Of a stretch of 64,000 bases of DNA, positions 1 to 12,493 are shown one piece after another. A program made the translations under genes and the position numbers. The DNA is taken from assembly GCF_029784165.1 (NCBI RefSeq), contig NC_073696.1, forward strand, positions 170,366,912 through 170,430,911, in the 5' to 3' direction. The notes below the pieces were generated by a model. It was not told the origin of the DNA and ran no database searches. It saw nothing but the letters and a program-made list of their open reading frames with translations. Within the stretch, counting starts at the first letter, position 1. Every line of letters starts with the position of its first letter. The stretch is from Wyeomyia smithii. Taxonomy: Eukaryota; Arthropoda; Insecta; Diptera; Culicidae.

Positions 1-475
1 CAACCCCTTGAACCACGGGTTCGTCGATATTTTGGGAATAATGGAATGTAACCACCTTCCCAGTTCCCCTTTGGCCCTAGAATTATGCCAACTGACGTAC
101 AAGTGCAAAAAATTCATTAAAGGCAATTGGTCTCTCATAAATGTCACCGTTTGTTGCACCCACCTTAGCCAAAGAGTCCGCTTTCTCATTGCCTGGTATC
201 GAGCAGTGGGAGGGACCCCTAAGGTAATCTGAAAAGATTTTTCGGATAAAGCACTCAGATGTTCCCGCATTTTCCCCAGGAAATACGGAGGGTGCATAAC
301 ATCTTTCATCGATCGGAGAGCCTCAATGGAACTAAGACTGCCCGTAAAGATGAAATAATGGTCCGTGGGCATTTTTTTAATAATGATTGCAGCTGATTCT
401 GCGACGTAAACAGAAGCAGAAGCGAACAATATTTTGCTCAGGAACAGAGTCCGAGCGTAGGGGCTAGACACCTTT
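1..475 (-). pseudogene. LINE fragment: RNase H and C-terminal region
   Basis: This stretch matches, on the same strand and in the same order, the 3' part of the LINE at 46205-46640 (compare 'caaccccttgaacca' at the window start and near 46210). It therefore holds the RNase H and C-terminal cysteine-rich region of an RNase H-bearing LINE. It keeps about 70 bp near 190-260 that the other copy has lost, just upstream of the C-terminal domain, but no long frame remains. The element runs off the left window edge. A junction near 475-580 separates it from the endonuclease part, so most of the reverse transcriptase is missing. Confidence 0.7.
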
Positions 476-579
476 GTTTTCACGAAAAATATTTCGATAA
501 TAATACTCGATATTGGTTGATATATTTTGATAATTTTCGTTTAACTGTCAATTGACACCCCTCCAACGATAAGTCAACG

Positions 580-1660
580 TCAATGAGCTAAGATAAAAAG
601 AGAGGGGTGCCCAAAAATGCAACGATAAATACTTTGTAATATTGAATATTGGGAATACTTCGTAATATAGCAATAGTGTCTTGCCCCAAGGTCCGAACAT
701 ACTTTTCTGGCAAAATCAAATAACCACCTACTTGAAGACTCCTCGCTTTCGTTGACCGTTATACGACTACGCATTCTTCGGGCTGTATTCCAATAAATCC
801 TCATCGATGTCTCCCTTGACGTCTCGTTTACAAACCGACGCCAATATCCGCGTTTCTTTGCTTTAGCCAAGCTTTCAAACTCCGAATACCGTATATGGTC
901 GCCAGGTATACCTTTCCTTTAAAAGGCCAACAACACGTCGAATCATTGCGTGGAGACATCGGAGCACTCTTCGTCCCACTACGGAGTGGGAGGCCGGACG
1001 TTGATTATTACGCCGGGATATTTTTTCGTTTGGGCTTGACACGCGGCGTCGAGAATCAATTGTATTCTTAAAGTGGTGAGTGATATTGAATCGACTCCGC
1101 AGCTTTCAAAATTATTTCCTCGTATAACTTCCAATCGATATTCCGTGTGATACGTCATACGGAAGTCATACGGAATATCAATTGGTCGCATGCGAGTTGA
1201 CCCATTAGTAACTGAAATAAGAATAGGCAAATGGTCGCTACCGTGGGGATCGAGGATTACCCTCCATGTGCAATCCAACCGAAGTGACATCGAACATAAA
1301 GATAGATCCAAAGCGCTTGGGTGCGCTGAAGGTTTCGGGACACGTGTCATTTCACCGTTGTTCAAAATAGTCATGTCGGAGTCATCGCAAAAATTATAAA
1401 TTGAAGAGGAGCAGTTATCATTAGAAGGGGAACTCCAATCTACGCCATGAGAGTTGAAATCCCCCAAAATCAAACGTCGCGAAGGGAGAAGTTCTATTAA
1501 ATTAAAGAGCAGCCGTTGCCCAATATGTGCTCTGGGGGAATATATATATTGAGACAATACAAAGCTCTTAACCTTGTATTATCATTTGACATGCGACGAC
1601 TTCGATGCCTGGAATCGGGGGGAGGTTCATACATCTTGTACTGCGAAAACAACTGCTCTC
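580..1660 (-). pseudogene. LINE fragment: AP endonuclease and pre-RT region
   Basis: The minus-strand frame 1557-979 (192 aa) shows the end of an exonuclease-endonuclease-phosphatase domain. LILGDFNSH is the conserved catalytic Asp/Asn motif and HGSDHLPI is the terminal Ser-Asp-His motif. The frame 870-580 contains KKRGYWRRFVN, the linker before the reverse transcriptase, also present in the LINE at 48480. Similarity to that LINE continues to about 1650 outside the frame. The endonuclease would nick target DNA for target-primed reverse transcription. This copy is a 5'-truncated, internally deleted relic of the same family as 45522-52282. Confidence 0.8.
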
Positions 1661-2679
1661 ACACTAAAGAGCAAATCAACGCATATCCAGTCCACATCCT
1701 CACTTCAAGAAACTATGAATTTTAATAGAAAAGCAACACCTTCAACCTTCAAACATGTTTTCTTACCGCACTCATATTAAGTCGATACATATTTTTGTTA
1801 ACTTACTGTTCTTGGTAAATCATTTAAAATTTTCAAATTGGTACTGTACAAAATGTATTTATAAAAACGTGAAGTAATATATTTCGGACACCATTTCGAT
1901 CTGTTTAACTAAGTCAACCCAATCATTCGACAAATTGAACATTTCTCGGCTTAAAATGAAATTCAATGACATTTCCATTATTTGGCAATACTTTTATGAA
2001 TCCCAATATATGCTGCTTGACAGAAAAAACACATCAAGTTAGTTTAGTTTTGTACGTGGGCGCAGTAGCTATCCGAAATTGAAAAAAGTCAAATATTCAC
2101 ATATCAATTCTGGGCAGATTTGGGTTAAACAAAAGGCACAGAAGAAAGCCGCAATGGAACTTCTTAACTTAGTTGATCTTAATGATATTGTTCGCTTCGT
2201 TTATGAGGTGTATTCCAATGTAGAATGTCTACTCGAAACAGAAATAATATCTAGACACCAAAAATCCACCCCAGACGCCATTTTGAATTCTGAGATGGTT
2301 TTTGGAAACCAGCATAAAATACCAACTAATATGTGTAATTCCTGCACCGGGATGATGCAATCAACTTCAAATACCAATTTTAATTACAAGTTGGCGACCT
2401 TTAGTTTCTGAAAACTGACTTAAAAAGGCCAACTACATGTAATATGGGTACACCCAGAAACCTGCACAGATTTTGAGGCTCTGTAAGCACTCTGAACTCT
2501 TATATCACTCCCCTTGTAATGCCTTTGCATATTTTTAATGAAAAATAAATCGTCTATATACCACGAAACAGTACGTCGACTCGTGGTCAGTGTACAGAAA
2601 ATGGGTTTGGTAAACATCGAAGATCCAAGAAATGAAAGAATGCTCTCCTGCACGGAAGTGTAAATTTGAGTTGGTGGTA
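1661..2679. other. Gene-free interval with a diverged minisatellite monomer
   Basis: No supported gene. Around 2265-2470 a diverged monomer of the repeat arrayed at 19940-20870 is visible (GCCATTTTGAATTC followed by an ATGG step). The 110-aa open frame at 2079-2411 has no recognisable domain, and I do not call it a gene. Confidence 0.4.
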
Positions 2680-3112
2680 CACGCAAAAGTTCAAGCTTTA
2701 ATCATACAATGTGTCCTTTCAATTCGCACAGAATTTGCTCTGACTTCGCACAACCAATGCGTGATACGCATAACGCAAAAGTTGTACAAGGAATACATTG
2801 ACAGAGATCAAAATCAGAATATGTATCATATACACAAGAATCGTAATGTCTCGGTAAACTTCGGCTTCGGGCGAACGACCAGTTTCGAGGCGTTCAAAAA
2901 ACCGTTCTTACTTTCGCGAGCCGGTGCGAATCAACGGCTCGTGCATCTTTTAAAATCGTCAGCAACCGAAACAGCCAATGGCGAGCCTTTTTGCCGCGGA
3001 AGTTATTGATGCTGGTGCCAGTAACGCAGAACCGAATGCATGTGAATGAAAAAGAGTCATAATTAAATGCAAAATGTTTTGGACTAATCTCATGTTTTTG
3101 TTTATTGTTAAC
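2680..3112 (+). repeat. Dispersed repeat S, copy 1
   Basis: About 430 bp are nearly identical to 9130-9562. Both copies begin CACGCAAAAG and end in TTTGTTTATTGTTAA. Each copy keeps an open frame on both strands (plus about 91-125 aa, minus about 66-86 aa). No domain is recognised in either, so the conservation may only reflect recent amplification. Unlike copy 2, this copy is not flanked by repeat R. It is followed by GAACGTTCCCGG, a phrase also seen near 23043. Confidence 0.7.
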
Positions 3113-3239
3113 TAGTTGAACGTTCCCGGCGATGCTCGGGATCAAAGGTTTCAAAGATAGATTTTTTTATATTTCATTGCTGCATTAGCTCAACTCACTT
3201 CAAAAATATAATTCACATCTTATACTTCCATCATCACTT

Positions 3240-3595
3240 TAAGTAGGGTGTCGAACGTCTTCGTCAGTGGTTTTCTTCGGCTTCTTTTTGCAAAAGATTG
3301 CTGCAGAAAAACTACCGAAGAAAACCACTGACCAGGCTTCCTGTGCACGTGCTTTTTTCTCAAGCGACGAGAGAAATCTTTCTCTCGCTCGTAGAATTTT
3401 CATGTACGTGCGACGAGACGAGACAACGTCACATGCGATTTGCAGGTTGCTCTTTCGCTTCTCTTTCGGTTCGGATTGCGATGCGCAAGCGATGTTTCGT
3501 CGCACTACGAATTGAGCGAAACGCCTGTACTGTACATACATGATACAGCTCGTGCGTCAGAGCTCGTGAGACTTTCTCGTGTACCAGGCTCAAAG
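3240..3595. repeat. CTCG/CGAG-rich repeat cluster, left member of an inverted pair
   Basis: The cluster opens with AGTAGGGTGTCGAACGTC, which recurs inverted at the outer end of 6165-6508. An internal hairpin (GGTTTTCTTCGG and CCGAAGAAAACC) is followed by many short CTCG/CGAG words. Such subterminal motif clusters are typical of non-autonomous hAT-type elements. Similar palindromic wording occurs inside the hAT MITE at 49934-50624. The arginine-rich open frames here are compositional. Confidence 0.55.
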
Positions 3596-3787
3596 TAGTA
3601 CTTATTTTGTGCTGTTCTGTTAGGGAAAGTCAATTTTATTCGATTTAAATGGAACTTTGCACTCGTGTTTGACTTGGCAAACTGTGTATTTTTTTTAAAC
3701 TTTTTGGGCCAGAGTGAATTGTTAATGAACACTTGATTTTGGTTAGCAAAAAATAAAGTTAAATAGTAAATTTTTTTCAAAGCAACC

Positions 3788-4110
3788 CACAGTGGTCTAA
3801 ACACGAAAAACCGTGATCGTTTTAGATTCGACTGTGAAATATTGATTGTATGTACCCAGTGTCTTCAGCAAGTTTATTCCATATAACAAGGCCTTTCTTT
3901 TGGCATTTTCGTTTTTTTATCAATCCCCCTAGTAGTTCGATATAAAAACTATTTTTTCTAATTTTCAAAATACCAGATTGCTTTCTTCAGCAAAGTTGTA
4001 GGAAAATATATAAGAAAAAGAATTGCTGAACACTGTAATCTTCTAACTGTACGTCTGATATGACGAAGCAGAGTTCTACGAGGAACACTCCTCAAAATTA
4101 ATTTTTCGGC
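3788..4110 (+). repeat. Diverged CACAGTGG-type element end
   Basis: The sequence starts CACAGTGGTCTAAAC and then carries the CTTCAGCAAA phrase found in the inverted repeats at 35776 and 54016. It appears to be an older relative of that family. I found no partner end or target duplication, so its extent is a guess. Confidence 0.4.
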
Positions 4111-6164
4111 CATAACTTTTTCTGTAATCGTCGAAACAATTCAAAATGTTCAAGGATTTTGTTTTGTTGTTGTTTGATTACTTTTTCTGTAATGTTTCGA
4201 CGATTCTAAGATGTTCTAAGATTTTGTTCATTCTGCTAAACCTTATAAACAAATGCTTTGACAACAAAAGCTAGTCCAATTTTTTGATTGAAAATGTTTA
4301 CTAAAACCTCTCAAAATCATAAACATTATTTTTTTCTTGGAAAATTACATCTGGTTTTCTTCCGTTTTCAAATCATTTTTAATAAATACTTCAAATAGTT
4401 AACTATTAGGGATAAAATTTTGAGTCATGAATAAAAAAGTCCCTGCTGTGCTTAAAGACGCTCTGAAGCACCATTTCAAATTTAACTTTTTTCTTCAAAA
4501 TACAATATTTTACACTCACTTTATTGGTCTACAAAGTATTTTGCTTAAATTAACCCGAAAGTATTTTTAAATCATGTGAACGGGAAAGGTTTACAAAATC
4601 GGATTTCTCAGTTCTTTTTTTCTCAAAATAAGTTATTTAGATAGACATTTTAGTCCAAAAAGTGCGATGCCCGCCTCCACCCAAAATCATGAGAGCATGA
4701 ATGTTTTGCAAAATGTTTAATTTGATTTTTTTCATAAAAGTTTACCTTCAATAAAAATATTTACATTTCATTTCACTATCCTGAAATTTAAACCAGAAAT
4801 TTTGTTTTAACTTCGGATTTCTTCGAAAAGAAAATGAGAAAAAAATTAACTCTTAATTTCTGTTTGTCAATTAAGATAAGGTGTTTGTTTATAATTTATT
4901 TTGACCAAAAAAGGTTTTATTGCGGTGTATTTTTTTTTTGTAAGCATTATTAGTTCCCTGCAATTCATTCTCAGACAGTTTATTTTGTACAACTGAAGGA
5001 TTCTGAGCTACAATGCTTTGAATCAAACATATACCAAAATACTTATGTTCTTTTAAAAAATTCTCGTGAGTCTGAAAAAATTGCCCGCCCGCGAAAAATA
5101 TTCAGTTTGTTAAGTCAGGTACGTGTGCTGAGATTCAGCCAAATCAAAAATGGTAGATATTCGATGATGATAGGACATTTGGCATGATAACACTCAGGAC
5201 TCAAATTGACGCAGACCATTTTTCTAGGATTAACACTCCGCATTTGACGAATCGAACGTTGAAATGTTGAAATTCATTCATAAATTCCATGTTGCACATT
5301 ATAAAACATATATTTACTAGATAATATAACACCGTAGCATTGAATTGCATTTTCGTCTCCGGTATCGAAAGCATCATGTATCAGCGACATGATTCGAGCA
5401 ACGCGTCTCCCACAGTTACTCAAAGATTTGTGTCTTCGATACAGTATGAGCCCTCAGACCCTTCTGGAGGTGCATTAGTTGGAAAATTTCATAAATAATA
5501 TTACTAAGATTATTACAAAAGTTTACATCGTTGCACAAGGTAATGTTCCCCTAACAGCAAAAAAAGATCAGATTACTATAAATACGAGTATATATAGTCG
5601 CACTAGAGTTAATGTGGCTTCAGAATCATATATCTGGTTTGCAATATCTATACCTTATTTGAAAATTCTATCCAACACCTTTACCCCCAACATGTAATGA
5701 AAAATATAAAATTGATTATATTGGTTCTGTTATTTTGAACTCCCGAAAGGCTTGTACTCGAATTAAAAATCACATCTAATCTTATAGGTACAAAACTGAA
5801 TATGTTTTTTTTGGAATGGTTTCTATTATATAATAGTCAATGACATCTTAAACGACGACAGAAACTCACAGCATCTCCACGTTAACCAACACTAACATCT
5901 AACTAACACTCTGCATCTAATATATTTGTTTCAGTTAAAAATACCATGCATTTTTATACCGTTCGCAAAGAAAATAATAATATATAAATATGGTAACAAA
6001 ACGTTCTTCATTATTGTTAACAAAAGTCGGATTAATCAACATATGAATTGATAAACAAATGAATTAGTTTACACACCATTCATTATTCAAACGGTGCTCT
6101 GACGCAAGCTCCTATAACACCGTAAATAATAAATCACATAAAATCTCCTGCCTTCATCCCTCTG
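4111..6164. other. AT-rich interval without recognisable genes
   Basis: The sequence is AT-rich with short homopolymer runs. I see no coding frame with a domain, no RNA gene, and no element with paired ends. A 72-aa frame near 5479-5697 has no features. Confidence 0.5.
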
Positions 6165-6508
6165 GGCAAAATCAATTTCTTCCTTGCGCCATCAGCGCAA
6201 AGCAATATGTGAAACTAGCTCGCGAGACGAGCTCACGAGAATTTGCGCGCAAGCTGTCTCGTGTGCGCAACGCCCATGCACCGCGCTCGTTACGTTGAGA
6301 GACGAGATATCTTCGTGTACGTCGCAAAAGAAATTCCATGCGACTAGACATGGCTCGTACGTATTGCAAGTTCTCTCGCTCGCATGTGGCGCACAGCACA
6401 AAACGACTGAATGAGAAACGAGCCTTGTAGCGCAAAGCGCATTGTCTCTTTTCTGTACGAGCGAGATTTCAGGAAGTCTGCCACTGACGAAGACGTTCGA
6501 TACCCTAC
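6165..6508. repeat. CTCG/CGAG-rich repeat cluster, right member of the inverted pair
   Basis: This holds many CTCGCGAGACGAG-like words and ends CGTTCGATACCCTACTT, the reverse complement of the start of 3240-3595 with minor changes. The two could be the ends of one ~3.3-kb element or two separate copies in opposite orientation. No target duplication was found to decide. Confidence 0.5.
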
Positions 6509-7644
<1,136 letters not shown>

Positions 7645-7890
7645 GTATGTGGTCCTCGTGGCTCTGTGGTTAGCGATGTCGATTGGCTCCCAAACGGTTG
7701 TGATATCGGGTTCGATCCCCGATCATGTCGAGAATCTTTTTGAACTGCAATTTGTTTCGACTCAGCTCTGGGGCACGGTGTATCGGTGTTCTTATCCTAC
7801 AACATGCAAAATGTGCTAGAACAATATCGATAACGAATTTTCTCAACTAATTTGGTTGATCGAGAACGCTATTAGAAGGCTGCAATATTG
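7645..7890 (+). mobile_element. tRNA-derived SINE (Feilai/Twin-like)
   Basis: A pol III A box (TGGCTCTGTGG, 7659-7669) and B box (GGTTCGATCCC, 7709-7719) lie about 40 bp apart. The T-arm stem is perfect (ATCGGG and CCCGAT). After the B box the sequence does not close an acceptor stem but continues into a body with GGCACGGTGTATCGG and CGATAACGAATTTTCTC, the pattern of mosquito tRNA-related SINEs. It would be transcribed by RNA polymerase III and mobilised by a LINE. The 3' end is uncertain because the following sequence is also repetitive. Confidence 0.75.
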
Positions 7891-7957
7891 TTGTATACAG
7901 AAAATATTGTTCTGTATACAGAAAATCATCTTCAAATATAGGTACATTTTATATTTT

Positions 7958-8745
7958 AACATAAACAAACATTTTGATGAAAAAAGAATCACATGTCTTC
8001 GCTGTAAATTTCGATTTAGAGGCAAATTCAGCAAAAAAGTCATAAATTTGCATGTTTCACGTAGTTTTGTGAATAATATCTCAAGTCTTAGTAATCAAAT
8101 ACTAATTATTTTTCCTTATATGTCTTTCCTGAACGTTAACAAACATTTCAATGTAAAAAATTACATGTCATCGCTTTAAATTTTGATTTAGAGGCAAATT
8201 TAGCATAAAAAGTCTTAGTTTTGCCAGTTTTACGTAGTTTTGTGAATAAAATCTCAAGTTTTAGTAAACAGATACTTGTTACTTTTCTTCAAATGTCTTT
8301 CCTGAACGTTAACAAACATTTCAATGTAAAAAAAATCACATGTCATCGCTTTAAATTTTGATTTAGAGGCAAATTCAGCATAAAAAGTCATAAATTTGCA
8401 TGTTTCACGTAGTTTTGTGAATAATAACTCAAGTTTTAGTAATCATATACTTTTTATTTTTCCTAAAATGTCTTTCTTGAACGTTAACAAACATTTTAAT
8501 GAAAAAAGAATCACATGTCATCGCTTTAAATTTTGATTTAGAGGCAAATTCAGAATAAAAAGTCATAATTTTGCAAGTTTTACGTAGTTTTGTGAATAAA
8601 ATCGCACGTTTTAGTAATCAGATACTTTTGATTTTTCCCCAAATGTCTTTCCTGAACGTTAACAAACATTTTCATGTAAAAAAAACCCACTCGTCACCTC
8701 TTATTTTTTGATTTAGAACGATTTAAAATGATGGTGGTGACTGTA
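7958..8745. repeat. ~174-bp tandem satellite, four to five units
   Basis: The anchor GAACGTTAACAAACATTT occurs at about 8131, 8304, 8479 and 8654, giving spacings of 173, 175 and 175 bp. An earlier, diverged anchor lies near 7962. Each unit also carries TTTTGATTTAGAGGCAAATT and TTTCACGTAGTTTTGTGAAT. A lone relative sits at 6680-6810. The unit length is close to one nucleosome plus linker. Confidence 0.85.
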
Positions 8746-8812
8746 CACCACTGAGACGGAGGCAATAACATCGATAAGATCAAGCGTTACGGAATTCCAT
8801 TTTTATATAGTA

Positions 8813-9129
8813 GATGATTGAATGATGTTTTCAAATGACCTGATACATGAAAATGAATCGATCAGACAATAATTTCTTCAATGGAGTCAGTACCCAACTT
8901 ATCAGTATTGATTGCTGGTTGCACTGTTTTAACGATGCCAACCTTCTGAACATCGGCTGATGCTTTATAAGTGTAGTGGTTTGGAGCTGCGCAATACATT
9001 CAAAATACGCTAGAGCATCAAATGCGTTATGCCCTACGCACATGAGTTGTACTGGCTCCAATTTTAATCAGTAAATGCGCTAATTTCGCTCATAAATGAT
9101 CTGGTTACGCACACTCCAACTTTTGCGTG
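8813..9129 (+). repeat. Repeat R, complete copy
   Basis: The unit begins ATGATTGAATGATG and ends CCAACTTTTGCGTG. It abuts repeat S through a small palindrome (GCGTGCACGC). The second copy of R begins at 9562, on the other side of S, so R-S-R has the layout of a small element with ~315-bp direct terminal repeats. The second R was later split twice (9562-9763, 15570-15639, 18825-18876). Because this copy is intact it shows exactly where the insertions entered. Confidence 0.75.
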
Positions 9130-9562
9130 CACGCAAAAGTTCAAGCTTTAACCATCCAATGTGTCCTTTCAATTCGTACAGAATTTGCTCTGACTTCGTA
9201 CAACCAATGCGTGATTCGCATACCGCAAAAGTTGTACAAGGAATACATTGAAAGAGATCAAAATCAGAATATGTATCATATACACAAAAATCGTAATGTC
9301 TCGGTAAACTTCGGCTTCGGGCGAACGATCAGTTTCGAGGCGTTCAAAAAACCGTTCTTACTTTCGCGAGCCGGTGCGTATCAACGGCTCGTGCATCCCT
9401 AAAAATCGTCAGCAACCGAAACAGCCAATGGCGAGTCTTATTGCCGCGGAAGTTATTGACGCTGGTGCCGGTAACGCAGTACCGAATGCATGTGAATGAA
9501 ACCAGAGTCATAATTAAATGCAAAATGTTTTGGACTAATCTCATGTTTTTGTTTATTGTTAA
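9130..9562 (+). repeat. Dispersed repeat S, copy 2
   Basis: A near-identical partner of 2680-3112, here bounded on both sides by repeat R. The plus-strand frame (9127-9402) is shorter than in copy 1. No domain is recognised. Confidence 0.7.
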
Positions 9563-9763
9563 TGATTGAATGATGTTTTCAAATGACCTGATTCATGAAA
9601 GTGAATCGATCAGACAATAATTTCTTCAACGGAGTCAGTATCCAACTTATCAGTATTGATTGCTGGTTGCACTGTTTTAACGATGCCAACCTTCTGAACA
9701 TCGGTTGATGCTTTATAAGTGTAGTGGTTTGGAGCTGCGCAATACATTCGAAATACGCTAGAG
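9562..9763 (+). repeat. Repeat R, second copy, first segment
   Basis: Matches 8813-9023 up to ACGCTAGAG, where the element 9764-15569 interrupts it. The copy resumes at 15570 with the same CGCTAGAG, then breaks again at 15639 and resumes at 18825. Confidence 0.8.
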
Positions 9764-9918
9764 CAGTGTTATGAAAATGACTGCAAGACAATGACAGCAA
9801 ATTTTTTACTGATCCGGCTCTCATTGTATTGCACAGCTCTCTCTGTTTCCCATACGTTCGGTAAACAGTCCGACAGCAACTGACGACAGCACACATGCAA
9901 CTCCATACTGGCTGTTAT

Positions 9919-10319
9919 GTCGTTTTCGTTTTCGCGGTGTACTACACTTTTTCCGTGCTATACTTTGCAGCTTTAAATAAAACATTTTCAGTGTCATTGC
10001 ATTGGTATGCGTAATAATAAGATAGCTGTCAATTCGTTTTGTTTTGGTCATAATCGCATTCGTCATTTTGTCTCGTTTCCATTTCATATGTCCATCTCGC
10101 AAATGTGCTGAGAAAAAATTTACCTGACACTTTACCACCTGGAACGAAAACCAAAACAAACCAGTTTTGACACATACGTGTGAATGTGTTGGTAACTTCC
10201 TTTAGCACACTCTGCTTTTTTCGGGTGTCATCAGTGACAGAAAAAGTGTAGGGAGAGACAGAAAAAGGGTAACACGAAAAATCAAACAAAACATTTTCGA
10301 TGTCAAAAGTGTCATTTGA
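9919..10319 (+). repeat. Inverted-repeat-ended MITE-like unit, copy 1
   Basis: Starts GTCGTTTTCGTTTTCGCGG and shares about 370 bp with 23834-24251 in the same orientation. The reverse complement of this start is the right end of copy 2, so together they show the full element ends. Copy 1 lacks the right end and copy 2 lacks the left end. Confidence 0.7.
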
Positions 10320-11706
10320 TTAGTTTTCATCTCCTTATGTCTGTTGGTTATTGGCCCAGACGATTCTGTTGATATTGGTTTGGTTTTTACTTGCGAAAGT
10401 GAAGGAGGGAAATATTTTTGCTTTTGTTTTCACACATAAATTGACAGTTTCATATGAGAATTCGCGTAGGTGCAAACAGCCTTAAAAATCTCTTTTACTT
10501 GTGTCAGGGCCAATTCCAAGCTGTCGTAAATGACAGCCTATAATCTTCCGACATCCTCAGCACGAATCCGAGCGGGATGTCAGGTGATTATGATACACGA
10601 CAGTAAGGCCGATGGAAGAATGAAAGAGAGATGGTGCGAAGCACGTTTTTTCTTACGTGGGGAATAATATCAGCAATGGAAACGGTTTGCTTTGTATTCA
10701 ATATACCACCGGCCTGTGAAAAAGGAGAAACGAAAAAATGCGAGTCGATGACAGCCGCAGCCGATCAGCAGACTGTCACACTGAGCAAACTAGGCTGTCA
10801 TGTCCGAAAGAACAAAATACATGCGCAAGAATGAACTGTCGTACGCAACACAAGACAGTTTCTTTGCCTTGTTTAAGCTGTAGCTGTATGTGAGCTCTCA
10901 TGAACAGTTCATGCATGAGGCTGTTGGAGTGAAAAGAGAGAAAAGTCGTCAGTATAATGTCGCTCTCCAGTCATTCTCCTAACACGCTCCTTCAATTTTA
11001 CTCTAAACTGAGTAACATCTACTCTGTTTTATATTTCTATGCTAAAAGTCAAAAACTGAGTAACACTGATTGTTTGAACTGAGTAATATTTACTCAGTTT
11101 CTCTCCATAGCCGTATTTACTCATGTTTGCGTAATATGTGCGGATGTCAAAAATTTTCAAGTAGTAAAAGCAGTATATATTCTGATGCTAATATTCAATG
11201 TTTTATCATTTATTTCAGTTTCGAGTTATTTCTAAAGTGTTACTCAAAGTTGTAAATTGGTTCGAGCCCGAGCCACTAACGGCGTCGAAGATTTTAAAAT
11301 GTACCTGGCATCTTTCGAGAAAGAGCAACCTCACATTGCTTGTATTAGTAAGGCCTTTCGAAACAGGTCGAATGTTCGTTGTCGTTACCAGATAGATTTC
11401 CTTAAATGTACCAGATTCAAATCAATGTTTGGAATCAAAATTCCAACAGATTTGCACATGATTACAGACTTCATGTCAAGTACCTTATATAAATGATAAA
11501 ACAACAGTTCCCGAGCAACTGTTAACCGTATCGCTGCTGTTTCAAAAGAAGCCGCCAAGGCAGAAGATGTTGGAGTTGTTTGAACTATGTTCATTGGACT
11601 ACTTTTTATCATTTATGACTAAACAAATGATGATTTGCGTTTAATTCATTTCAATCATCATTTCAATTGATATCTGAAATAATTCCTTTAAAAATATTTG
11701 ATTTAC
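10320..11706. other. Interior of the hAT-like element, no gene seen
   Basis: This holds short palindromes (for example GACAGC/GCTGTC words near 10520-10600) and CTGAGTAA subterminal motifs at 11000-11110. Small open frames near 11257-11496 and 11385-11612 have no recognisable domain. Confidence 0.4.
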
Positions 11707-12161
11707 AAAAGTGTGTAACGGGTTCGATGATGGCAATTTCGGTCACGGGTTACTTTAAAACACGTTTTATTATGTCAAAGCCGACGTTTCAAGGATATAT
11801 TTCCTCGTCCTCAGGGCAACTACGATTAATAGTTTACAATTTACATAGATTAGTCACACGCATTAAGTTATTACATACACAACTTACAAACAAAACAAAC
11901 AAGTTCTCGTCAAAATATGGTGCATTGGTGTTAAATTGCTGTTGGTTAACTACACTTCACTGTGGATGTCAAATATGTAAAATAATTATTGGTTTGTGAC
12001 TTTTCAAAATTTAAAAATGCAAACGGATGAGCTACACTTACACAGTATCTTCCAACACACATCACACACGATTAAAGCCGTCGGGAAATGTTGCGACAAA
12101 ACTGAGAGAAATAATGTTGCAAGACAGAGATAGAGAGTGCTAGAGACTGTACTAGTCTGCA

Positions 12162-12485
12162 TCAACATGTGAGAGATCGCAGCGTGCCGGAGTAAGCGAT
12201 GCTTAAGTTGTTCGTGTCCGTTCTATAATTTATTGCGGATCTGTCACATGCGATGTAGCACATTTCTAATACCTGTAATGCTTGAATCCTGTCATCCGAA
12301 GTTAAAATTCTAGTGTTGGCTATATTGAAACTGTGATTCTCTTCTATCGCATGCTTCATCAACGCCGTCTTTTTAAACTCATCTTCCCTTCCCTCCCTCT
12401 TAGTGCTAGAATCTTTATACTGTTCGTAGCATTTCATGAGAGAGCGGTGCGCGGCAAGACGGTTCTTCAGTTGCTGTGTAGTCAT
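12162..12485 (-). pseudogene. GIY-YIG endonuclease tail in the inverted Penelope arm
   Basis: This 107-aa frame matches the last ~107 residues of the endonuclease at 14195-14893 with a few substitutions (for example Cys for Arg in the MK-YEQYKD stretch). It lies in the inverted 5' arm. The GIY-YIG core Tyr-Ile-Gly motif is just upstream near 12500, before the arm is cut at about 12529. It is a truncated duplicate, not a second gene. Confidence 0.85.
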
Positions 12486-12493
12486 ACCAATGT

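Noticed and set aside
3239..3541. Arginine-rich proteins on both strands (also near 6172-6435)
   Set aside because: They arise from CTCG/CGAG motif clusters, and all frames are open for compositional reasons.
7651..7733. A tRNA gene, suggested by good A and B boxes and a perfect T-arm
   Set aside because: The acceptor stem does not close and the sequence continues into a SINE body, so it is called a tRNA-derived SINE.
7958..8745. A CRISPR-like array
   Set aside because: The ~174-bp units are repeated over their whole length without unique spacers, and the sequence is eukaryotic.
9130..9402. A conserved gene in repeat S, because the frame is open in both copies
   Set aside because: The copies are nearly identical, so an open frame shared by both is not evidence of selection.
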